Positions 12,301 through 13,940 of a DNA stretch of 13,940 nt are shown here, piece by piece. How positions within the stretch are numbered: the first letter of the stretch is position 1; every line of letters begins with the position of its first letter. Origin of the DNA: Phoronis ovalis (Eukaryota; Phoronida; Phoronidae); contig JAOXYB010035240.1 of NCBI GenBank assembly GCA_028565635.1, forward strand, positions 1 through 13,940. Direction: 5' to 3'. Below the pieces are notes generated by a model, which saw nothing but the letters and a program-made list of their open reading frames with translations, had not been told where the DNA came from and made no database searches. A program made the position numbers and the translations under genes.

Positions 12301-13770
12301 TCTTGACAGTAATGTCCTACTGGACAAATGTTACCAGTAACCCCATCTGCCGGTCTGCTAGTGTTGGCTTCCAGAATACAGAAATATCCTAAAAGAAAGC
12401 ATAGTTTGCATAATGACGAGACTGGAAAAGCATATAATTATTCCTATGTTACTTATATTGCGGCTATGTTATTCTTAAGTAAGGACGAATGTTATGGAAA
12501 GTGAACAAGTAAGCCTAAAGGAATAAATGTTTGGCCAAGAACTATGTGTTACGTTTTTTCCAGATCTATATATTAATTGCTGTTTAATTATCATTATATG
12601 TATTAAAAGGGATGCATTCTAAATCATCCAGCTAGCTGAGAGTGTTCCTACCAGCAGAACAATTTCCAGTGGGTGCTTCTAGGCTTGGTGTTTCACAGTA
12701 TTTGGCTGGATCACACTGCAGTGGTTCAAATGAGCCCTCAGGGCAGTAAAATCCTGCTTCACACTGGCCTCCGTTATCTGTGGTGTTAGCTGCAGTGGAA
12801 TTTCCACTACAATACCAGCCTAACAAAACAGCATGAACTAATGTATAAACTAAGTAATTACTCTACAGTATTTCTGTTGAATAGGCATACAATACTGCAT
12901 AATAATTTGCATTTTTCAACCATTATAATTCACAATTTCCCTACAAAACCTGGTTTGTTATTTTAATATAGCAGTTCCAGTGTTGTTTTTATTCTAGCTT
13001 AAATAACTGATATGCCAAATAAATTACAGTACTCAAATTTCACCAGAATAATTCTTAATTCCCTGTAATTACAAAATTATCAAATTGCAAACCTAAAACA
13101 CTGCAACTCTGATCAAATATGCACCAACACAATAAAATGGAACTTTTTGTATAAAAGTTAAACTTTCTAAATCCAACAAGCACAATTTCTGATCACTAAA
13201 CATACTATATTACAATTCTAACCCAATCCTGCATCCTTTACCTGGAGAACACAGTCCAGTAGGGTATTCAAGACCATCCTGTTCACAGTATTTTCCTCCA
13301 GGACAAGGGAGACAATCCCCACGGTCAGTTGCCATGGTAGAGTTATAGTATGTACCAGATGGACAGGGATTCTCAAATTCCGAAGCTGTTCCCGCTGGAC
13401 AGTAGTGGCCAGCAGGGCATGGAGTCCCATCATAATTCTCTGCACCTACATAATAATCATAGCAGGATGTAGACATCATAATAACATGTTATCATATTAT
13501 TTTCCTTGTATTTATTATTTCATACTGTGAAAGTCGAGTCAAAATCTCTCAAGAATAAAATATGTTGAGAAACAAAACTAAAACATGGCCAATGAAAAAT
13601 TACGAAATCTTTTTTACCTTGTAGGCAGTAGTAACCAGCAGGACATTGATGGCATGTCTCTAATCCAGATACATTACTGAATGTTCCAGCACCACATGGT
13701 TCTGGATGTGTAGTACCTTGTGGACAATAGTGACCAACAGGGCATATACCCCCAATACCAGTCTGTCCTC
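155..13770 (-). CDS. GCC2/GCC3-type cysteine-rich repeat protein, internal part (27 exons, partial at both ends)
   Basis: Joining the 27 exons listed below gives one open frame of 4,991 bases: 2 bases of a split codon plus 1,663 codons, no stop. The protein has about 66 C-x-x-G-x-[YFW]-C motifs spaced roughly 15-30 residues apart, alternating with C-P-x-G-T-[YF]-x-N half-modules, as in the GCC2/GCC3 or ephrin-receptor-like family. All cysteine modules and about 45 N-X-S/T sequons point to an extracellular or secretory-pathway protein. No hydrophobic segment, signal peptide, EGF, kinase or other domain is seen, so the termini are outside. Tandem super-repeats of about 690 residues make up the whole stretch. 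Its function is unknown: family members include adhesion, matrix and receptor ectodomains, and no gene symbol is justified. Alternative splicing could skip any of the 15 symmetric phase-1 exons without breaking the frame. Confidence 0.92.
328..710 (-). other. Intron 26/27 (383 bp)
   Basis: AT-rich spacer between exons 26 and 27 with standard GT and AG ends. Nothing recognisable inside. Confidence 0.85.
711..890 (-). CDS. Exon 26: DGVTGN module of SR3
   Basis: Acceptor is tacatttcag; donor is gtatgg. Phase 1-1, residues 1547-1605. Contains GFYC, DGVTGNECPTGHYC, CPTRYYLN and SDCIICTE-G, completed as CTEGWYC by exon 27. It aligns with exons 4-5 of SR1; CPTRYYLN has Arg where CETGYFLN has Gly. 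SR3 lacks the intron that SR1 carries at that glycine. One sequon (NTT). Confidence 0.92.
1045..1223 (-). CDS. Exon 25: SR3 modules, phase 2 to phase 1
   Basis: Acceptor is tattttacag followed by TGAGGGCTGG; donor is gtataa. Residues 1487-1545. The first base completes serine (AG|T), giving CSEGWYC. Using the AG four bases further downstream would break the frame set by exon 24. Motifs are GWYCSGG, GGSCVPGEYCPGGS, RNCTPGWYC and AECNQ-G. It aligns with exon 3 and exons 12-13. The donor position equals that of exon 3, the only intron position shared between copies. One sequon (NCT). Confidence 0.92.
1224..1577 (-). other. Intron 24/25 (354 bp)
   Basis: AT-rich spacer. It splits a serine codon just before the EGWYC motif. 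Nothing else seen. Confidence 0.85.
1578..1794 (-). CDS. Exon 24: SR3 modules, phase 1 to phase 2
   Basis: Acceptor is ttttatcag; donor is gtatgc. Residues 1415-1485, with serine 1486 split AG|T. Contains GYYCPANST, CPSGHFCPAETEY, CSSGTFN, NESACVPCTPGMYC and TNC-S. It is very similar to exons 11-12 of SR2 but unbroken by the intron found there at NNLTG|QHNESSC. Two sequons (NST, NES). Confidence 0.92.
1795..2213 (-). other. Intron 23/24 (419 bp) with SINE-like stretch
   Basis: Spacer that contains a locally GC-richer, tRNA-like stretch at about 1928-2008, listed separately. The rest is AT-rich and featureless. Confidence 0.85.
1928..2008 (+). repeat. Possible tRNA-derived SINE relic
   Basis: Seen: TTCAGTTGGTCAGTTAGC followed by TAGCTTGGTGG at 1945-1955, close to a Pol III A-box (TRGYNNARNGG type), then GGATCAAGAGTCAATCC at 1988-2004, resembling a diverged B-box/T-arm with 4-bp GGAT/ATCC pairing. 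Known: tRNA-derived SINE heads keep this order and roughly this spacing. Inferred: an old, decayed copy. No full cloverleaf forms, so it is not a functional tRNA gene. A chance match is possible. Confidence 0.35.
2214..2336 (-). CDS. Exon 23: SR2/SR3 junction
   Basis: Acceptor is tttgtacag; donor is gtgagg. Phase 1-1, residues 1374-1413. Contains DICPQGYMCPLGS, CLPGFYQDEE, CKPCVS-G. The super-repeat boundary (YQ|D) lies inside the exon after residue 1400, while at the SR1/SR2 junction the same point carries an intron. It has no sequon. Confidence 0.91.
2337..2659 (-). other. Intron 22/23 (323 bp)
   Basis: AT-rich spacer splitting a glycine codon before FGDICPQG. Nothing recognisable. Confidence 0.85.
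2660..2840 (-). CDS. Exon 22: SR2 modules, phase 0 to phase 1
   Basis: Acceptor is tgtgtgtag followed by GTTCAGCAATG; donor is gtataa. Residues 1313-1372. Contains VQQCRDCEPGYYC, LCAAGHYC and ATCPLIGGHT-G. The phase-0 start matches the exon 21 donor and the QC..C spacing seen in exon 10. A longer linker (about 25 residues with N, D, P, S) separates CAAGHYC from the next CP motif. Two sequons (NVT, NSS). Confidence 0.91.
2841..3164 (-). other. Intron 21/22 (324 bp), phase 0
   Basis: AT-rich spacer between complete codons (K|V). One of two internal phase-0 introns. Nothing else seen. Confidence 0.85.
3165..3315 (-). CDS. Exon 21: SR2 modules, phase 2 to phase 0
   Basis: Acceptor is taattctag followed by ATTCTATTG; donor is gtaatc. 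Residues 1263-1312. Contains FYCLPENV, SGYHDCPEGYYCPNGTGLDW, CPKGTYSN and ends at the codon for K in NLYK. It aligns across the exon 9/10 junction (YYCVPEEV, SGFRLCPRGFFC, GTGLNW, CPAGTFSN), where SR1 has an intron and SR2 has none. Two sequons. Confidence 0.92.
3316..3748 (-). other. Intron 20/21 (433 bp), phase 2
   Basis: AT-rich spacer splitting the glycine of CPDGFYC. Nothing recognisable inside. Confidence 0.85.
3749..3884 (-). CDS. Exon 20: SR2 modules, phase 1 to phase 2
   Basis: Acceptor is ctattttag; donor is gtaaga. Residues 1218-1261, with glycine 1262 split GG|A. Contains EICPIGLVCPTES, CSSGYYTN, CEMCPD-G, completed as CPDGFYC by exon 21. The CPIGLxCPT pair and the CExCP string match exon 9 (CPIGLHCPTGS, CEVCPEGYYC). 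One sequon (NIT). Confidence 0.91.
4174..4335 (-). CDS. Exon 19: SR2 modules
   Basis: Acceptor is tgtatacag; donor is gtatga. Phase 1-1, residues 1164-1216. Contains RCPNGTYSN, ECTQCLQGWYC, QCQQGYYCPT-G. It aligns with the middle of exon 9 (CPRSTYSN, CDEGKYC, CDPGFYC), which has no introns there. Two sequons (NGT, NAT). Confidence 0.92.
4336..4643 (-). other. Intron 18/19 (308 bp) with twin hairpins
   Basis: Spacer splitting glycine 1163. Contains two adjacent short inverted repeats, listed separately; otherwise AT-rich. Confidence 0.85.
4497..4547. repeat. Two adjacent perfect inverted repeats
   Basis: GACATGTAA (4497-4505) pairs with TTACATGTC (4513-4521) around a 7-base loop. Only 9 bases on, CTGTACA (4531-4537) pairs with TGTACAG (4541-4547) around GAG. 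Both would form stems in the intron RNA. No known element is recognised. Confidence 0.6.
4644..4769 (-). CDS. Exon 18: SR2 modules
   Basis: Acceptor is actcctccag; donor is gtaaat. Phase 1-1, residues 1122-1162. Contains GWYCDD, CDPGFYCPAGS, EIICPAGKYC and EL-G. It aligns with the start of exon 9 (FYCPLSS..., IICPVGHYC). It has no N-glycosylation sequon, one of only two such exons. Confidence 0.91.
5054..5287 (-). CDS. Exon 17: SR2 modules
   Basis: Acceptor is tcactgtag; donor is gtgagt. Phase 1-1, residues 1044-1120. Motifs are GYYC, ELCSAGYFCGSG, NANICPVGHYC, CPVGTFSN and QCKSCTR-G, completed as CTRGWYC by exon 18. It matches exons 7-8 of SR1 but is not interrupted where SR1 has PDQG|DDANIC. 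Two sequons (NNT, NVT). Confidence 0.93.
5288..6006 (-). other. Largest intron 16/17 (719 bp) with MITE-like insertion
   Basis: About twice the usual intron length here; the 222-bp element at 5416-5637 explains part of the excess. A 9-bp inverted pair, TGTCAACAA (5691-5699) and TTGTTGACA (5795-5803), lies downstream of it but is short enough to be chance. Confidence 0.85.
5416..5637. mobile_element. MITE-like non-autonomous DNA element with 14-bp terminal inverted repeats
   Basis: CCATATCTGTTCCC at 5416-5429 is the exact reverse complement of GGGAACAGATATGG at 5624-5637. The 222-bp interior has no coding potential, is GC-richer than the surrounding intron and contains four CAGCTG palindromes within 52 bp (5460-5511) and two TTTGCCAGCC copies. 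These traits fit a miniature inverted-repeat element. No clear target-site duplication is seen at the flanks (GGAAGG left, AGAACA right), and the family cannot be named, so a non-transposon foldback is possible. Confidence 0.6.
6007..6117 (-). CDS. Exon 16: smallest exon, SR2
   Basis: Acceptor is gtttaag; donor is gtaagt. Phase 1-1, residues 1007-1042. At 111 bp it is the shortest exon. Codes HYCPNGTQS, CPLGTFNNDTGLRWESEC and QCL-G; the CLGGYYC motif is completed by exon 17. Leu in LRW lies 322 residues into SR2, against 323 for LRQ in SR1 (exon 7), showing colinearity. It precedes the largest intron, which holds a transposon-like insertion. Two sequons (NGT, NDT). Confidence 0.92.
6403..6624 (-). 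CDS. Exon 15: SR2 modules with YQDQ motif
   Basis: Acceptor is atttgacag; donor is gtatca. Phase 1-1, residues 933-1005. Motifs are GYYCPAG, ECPEGHYC, CGSGTYQDQ, ECIECPAGYYC and ACPQ-G, completed as CPQGHYC by exon 16. It corresponds to exon 6 of SR1 (CPVGHYC, NGTYQDQ, CKTCPSGYFC) and, up to GTYQ, to exon 27 of SR3. One sequon (NYT). Confidence 0.93.
6625..7026 (-). other. Intron 14/15 (402 bp)
   Basis: Spacer splitting the glycine of CDPGYYC. Nothing recognisable. Confidence 0.85.
7027..7206 (-). CDS. Exon 14: SR2 modules
   Basis: Acceptor is ctgtttccag; donor is gtatat. Phase 1-1, residues 873-931. Contains DQCRSGYYC, CEPGYFQ, CIECTAGMYC and LCDP-G, completed as CDPGYYC by exon 15. It aligns with the end of exon 4 plus exon 5 of SR1 (CETGYFLN, CLPCLTGQYC, CSNGYYC) and with exons 26-27 of SR3. 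Two sequons (NVT, NSS). Confidence 0.92.
7207..7620 (-). other. Intron 13/14 (414 bp) with 11-G run
   Basis: Spacer splitting glycine 872. Holds a run of 11 G (plus strand) at 7402-7412 and an interrupted T run near 7570-7584; otherwise featureless. Confidence 0.85.
7402..7412 (+). repeat. Mononucleotide run (G)11
   Basis: Eleven consecutive G on the plus strand, so C11 in the transcript, in otherwise AT-rich intron. Likely length-polymorphic and error-prone in sequencing. Confidence 0.85.
7621..7773 (-). CDS. Exon 13: SR2 modules
   Basis: Acceptor is tatactatacag; donor is gtacat. Phase 1-1, residues 822-871. Motifs are CIAGEYCPRGS (first half in exon 12), CDPGYYCDMDE and CAAGYYCSGNSS, then a Thr/Pro/Gly-rich run (STPTPTGTG) up to the donor. 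It aligns with the second half of exon 25 (APRN-C) and exon 3. The SR1 and SR3 copies have no intron at CIAG|EYC. One sequon. Confidence 0.91.
7774..8203 (-). other. Intron 12/13 (430 bp), donor gtttgt
   Basis: Spacer splitting the glycine of CIAGEYC. Its 5' splice site reads gtttgt. Nothing else recognisable inside. Confidence 0.82.
8204..8365 (-). CDS. Exon 12: SR2 modules, unusual donor gtttgt
   Basis: Acceptor is tatgtttcag; donor is gtttgt, the weakest-looking donor in the gene (T at +3 instead of a purine). It is still the only choice that keeps the frame and yields GGSCIAGEYCPRGS, matching GGSCVPGEYCPGGS inside exon 25. Phase 1-1, residues 768-820. Motifs are NESSCVPCTPSYYC and CDQGWFC. 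CTPSYYC has Ser where nearly every motif has Gly. One sequon (NES). Confidence 0.87.
8366..8790 (-). other. Intron 11/12 (425 bp) with small compound palindrome
   Basis: Spacer splitting glycine 767. At 8709-8736, TTCTT/AAGAA and GAACAAA/TTTGTTC inverted repeats overlap, so two alternative small stems are possible. No known element is recognised. Confidence 0.82.
8791..8959 (-). CDS. Exon 11: start of SR2
   Basis: Acceptor is tatattgtag; donor is gtatgg. Phase 0 start, phase 1 end, residues 711-766. Contains CKDCPAGHYCPANST, CPSGYYCPLNTEY and CAQGTFNNLT. Exon 24 carries the same series (CPANST, YSDK, CPSGHFCPAETEY, CSSGTFN), so this exon and SR3 are close paralogues. The phase-0 acceptor is supported by the exon 10 donor and by the length 3n+1. 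Two sequons (NST, NLT). Confidence 0.92.
8960..9311 (-). other. Intron 10/11 (352 bp), phase 0
   Basis: Spacer lying exactly at the SR1/SR2 boundary, between codons for Q and D of the YQD string. AT-rich and otherwise featureless. Confidence 0.85.
9312..9649 (-). CDS. Exon 10: end of SR1, phase-0 donor at YQ|D
   Basis: Acceptor is cctttgcag; donor is gtagat. Phase 1 start, phase 0 end, residues 599-710. Motifs are CPRGFFC, GTGLNW, CPAGTFSN, QCQQCTGGQYC, CSPGYYC, GGICPMGYNC and CPDGQYQ. GTGLNW sits 585 residues into SR1; its match GTGLDW in exon 21 sits 581 residues into SR2. The donor follows the codons for YQ exactly, and exon 11 opens with D, rebuilding the YQD string seen elsewhere. Five sequons make this the most glycosylation-rich exon. 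Confidence 0.93.
9808..10214 (-). CDS. Exon 9: largest exon, six Cys motifs of SR1
   Basis: Acceptor is tatcttgcag followed by ATTTTACTG; donor is gtgaat. Phase 2 start, phase 1 end, residues 463-597. At 407 bp it is the longest exon. Motifs in order: FYCPLSS, CPVGHYC, CPRSTYSN, CDEGKYC, CDPGFYCPGG, CPIGLHCPTG, CPAGSYTN, CEVCPEGYYCVPEEV. The corresponding SR2 region is split over exons 18-21 by three introns, none of which exists here. Four sequons (NHS, NVT, NDT, NFT). Confidence 0.93.
10416..10605 (-). CDS. Exon 8: SR1 modules, phase 1 to phase 2
   Basis: Acceptor is tattcttag; donor is gtaagt, a good consensus site. Residues 400-461. Contains NANIC-like DDANICPPGHYC, CPDGTYNN, SDCVACPAGHYC, and GLCEA with the following glycine split after two bases (GG|A). 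Across the junction this makes CEAGFYC with exon 9. The SR2 equivalent (exons 17-18) has NANICPVGHYC and CDPGFYC but places its intron one module earlier, at CTRG|WYC. Confidence 0.91.
10606..10945 (-). other. Intron 7/8 (340 bp)
   Basis: AT-rich spacer splitting glycine 399. Nothing recognisable. Confidence 0.85.
10946..11083 (-). CDS. Exon 7: SR1 modules (CLGGYFC, CSAGYFC)
   Basis: Acceptor is atgttttcag; donor is gtagca. Phase 1-1, residues 354-398. Carries LRQESDCTACLGGYFC and P-V-D-LCSAGYFC, and ends in APDQ-G. It is one of the closest matches between super-repeats: exons 16-17 have LRWESECRQCLGGYYC and P-V-E-LCSAGYFC. In SR2 an intron splits CLG|GYYC, while here that stretch is unbroken. 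One sequon (NIS). Confidence 0.91.
11234..11484 (-). CDS. Exon 6: large SR1 exon with YQD motif
   Basis: Acceptor is ctctttcag followed by ATGTCC; donor is gtagat. Phase 2 start, phase 1 end, residues 270-352. Motifs are CPVGHYCPAG, CENGTYQDQ, CKTCPSGYFC, CPMGSHCPEG and CPIGTFNNIT. The YQDQ string is shared with exon 15 (SR2), and exon 27 stops at the same YQ. The last motif joins exon 7 as GTFNNITGLRQESDC, matching GTFNNDTGLRWESEC inside exon 16. SR2 has no intron at that place. Three sequons (NGT, NST, NIT). Confidence 0.92.
11639..11801 (-). CDS. Exon 5: SR1 modules, phase 1 to phase 2
   Basis: Acceptor is ctttgtag; donor is gtatgt. Residues 216-268. The upstream split codon is glycine 215; the downstream one is arginine 269 (AG|A), giving DPYNYRCPVGHYC across the junction. 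Contains CETGYFLN (a C-x-x-G-T-Y-x-N-type half-module, so the missing last Cys is normal), SDCLPCLTGQYC and CSNGYYC. It aligns with exon 26/27 in the order YxLN, SDC, C, YC. Two sequons. Confidence 0.9.
11802..12268 (-). other. Intron 4/5 (467 bp)
   Basis: Second-largest intron. AT-rich with short A and T runs (A9 at 12242-12250, T-rich at 12049-12060). No element seen. Confidence 0.85.
12269..12388 (-). CDS. Exon 4: DGVTGN module of SR1
   Basis: Acceptor is ttcttttag; donor is gtaaat. Phase 1-1, residues 176-214. It completes CSAGYFC, then carries PADGVTGNICPVGHYC and ends in CET-G. The string DGVTGN.CP.GHYC recurs in exon 26 at nearly the same distance from the super-repeat start (163 versus 165 residues), which anchors the SR1/SR3 alignment. 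The intron before this exon is the only one found at the same aligned codon and phase in another copy (exon 25/26). Confidence 0.92.
12652..12819 (-). CDS. Exon 3: GWYC module block of SR1
   Basis: Acceptor is tttgttag followed by GCTGGTATTG; donor is gtagga. Phase 1-1, residues 120-174. Joined to exon 2 it completes CSPGWYC, followed by CEAGFYCPEGS and CDPAKYC. It ends in NCSA-G, which is completed as CSAGYFC in exon 4. It aligns with exon 25 of SR3 (GWYCSGG..., CVPGEYCPGGS, EAP) and with exons 12-13 of SR2. Three sequons (NST, NTT, NCS). The second Cys motif has AK in place of the usual GY/GW before YC, a small deviation from the repeat consensus. Confidence 0.92.
12820..13241 (-). other. 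Intron 2/3 (422 bp)
   Basis: AT-rich spacer splitting the glycine of CSPGWYC. Nothing recognisable. Confidence 0.85.
13242..13445 (-). CDS. Exon 2: two GCC2/GCC3 modules of SR1
   Basis: Acceptor is ttatgtag; donor is gtaaag. Phase 1-1, residues 52-118 with split glycines 51 and 119. Contains CPAGHYCPAGTA, CPSGTYYN, CLPCPGGKYC and the half-motif CSP-G that is completed by WYC in exon 3. It aligns with exons 11-12 (SR2) and exon 24 (SR3), for example in the stretch from C-P-x-G-T-Y-x-N to C-x-P-C. One sequon (NST). The intron before it, after CLQG, has no counterpart in the other copies. Confidence 0.92.
13618..13770 (-). CDS. Exon 1 of window: end of an earlier super-repeat and start of SR1
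   Basis: Acceptor is tattgcag at 13771 upward; donor is gtaaaa below 13618. It starts with 2 bases completing a glycine codon and ends after 1 base (phase 1-1), coding residues 1-50. Motifs are CPVGHYC, then CGAGTFSN and CHQCPAGYYC, with one sequon (NVS). Residues 1-31 (GGICPVGHYC...CGAGTFS) match the end of SR1 in exon 10 (GGICPMGYNC...CPDGQYQ), so they are the tail of another super-repeat whose body lies beyond 13770. SR1 begins at residue 32. Length 153 is consistent with 2+150+1. Confidence 0.92.
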
Positions 13771-13940
13771 CTGCAATAAAACACAAGATTAAATGTAATA
13801 AATAATACATGTATTACCATTTTATTCACACAATAAAACAAAGTCAACAAGACATTTGTCATATCTAATGCCCATCCAATGTGTAGGATATTTTTTTAAC
13901 ATTATTGTTTTTTTACATTAGAAAAGAATATAATACATCA

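Noticed and set aside
328-13617. Introns as copies of a single introner-type element
   Set aside because: I compared the first 15-30 bases of the introns by eye and found no shared sequence beyond the splice sites. If introns were gained by such elements, it is too old to see here.
155-13770. EGF, TNFR or laminin-EGF domains
   Set aside because: The spacing C-x-x-G-x-Y-C with C-P-x-G-T-[YF]-x-N fits GCC2/GCC3 modules. No six- or eight-cysteine EGF pattern or calcium-binding D-x-D/N-E motif is present.

Overview
This window looks like part of an animal (invertebrate) nuclear genome. It is AT-rich. About 4,991 of its 13,940 bases are coding, split into 27 short exons by GT-AG introns of about 150-720 bp. 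The coding sequence is a secreted or surface cysteine-rich repeat protein of the GCC2/GCC3 (ephrin-receptor-like, Pfam 'Ephrin_rec_like') type. The exact animal group cannot be read from the sequence. A protist with large GCC2/GCC3 proteins is a weaker alternative.

The window is essentially one gene on the minus strand, open at both ends. I rebuilt the exons by hand from the splice sites and the repeated C-x-x-G-x-Y-C motif. All 27 exons join in one frame without a stop: 1,663 complete codons after a 2-base partial codon. Exon 1 of the window is at 13618-13770 and exon 27 at 155-327. The first 154 and last 170 bases are intron. No start codon, signal peptide, membrane segment, promoter or poly(A) signal is visible, so both protein ends lie outside. 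Residue numbers here count from the first complete codon at 13768.

The protein consists of roughly 66 C-x-x-G-x-[YFW]-C motifs alternating with C-P-x-G-T-[YF]-x-N half-modules. It carries about 45 N-glycosylation sequons and shows no other domain. On a larger scale it is a tandem of super-repeats of about 680-690 residues. SR1 is residues 32-710 (exons 1-10), SR2 is 711-1400 (exons 11-23), and SR3 runs from 1401 to past the window edge (exons 23-27). Landmark motifs keep almost the same offset in each copy.

The most notable observation is that the introns do not follow the super-repeats. None of the 9 introns inside SR1 falls at the same aligned position as any of the 12 inside SR2, and only one position is shared between SR1 and SR3. 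Of 26 internal introns, 22 split a glycine codon and 20 are phase 1. This suggests many introns were gained after the blocks duplicated, at preferred G|G sites, though differential loss remains possible.

The introns hold little else. The largest (5288-6006) contains a 222-bp MITE-like element with perfect 14-bp terminal inverted repeats. Another (1795-2213) contains a possible tRNA-derived SINE relic. There are also a twin hairpin, an 11-G run and a small compound palindrome. I found no RNA gene, CRISPR array or plus-strand gene.
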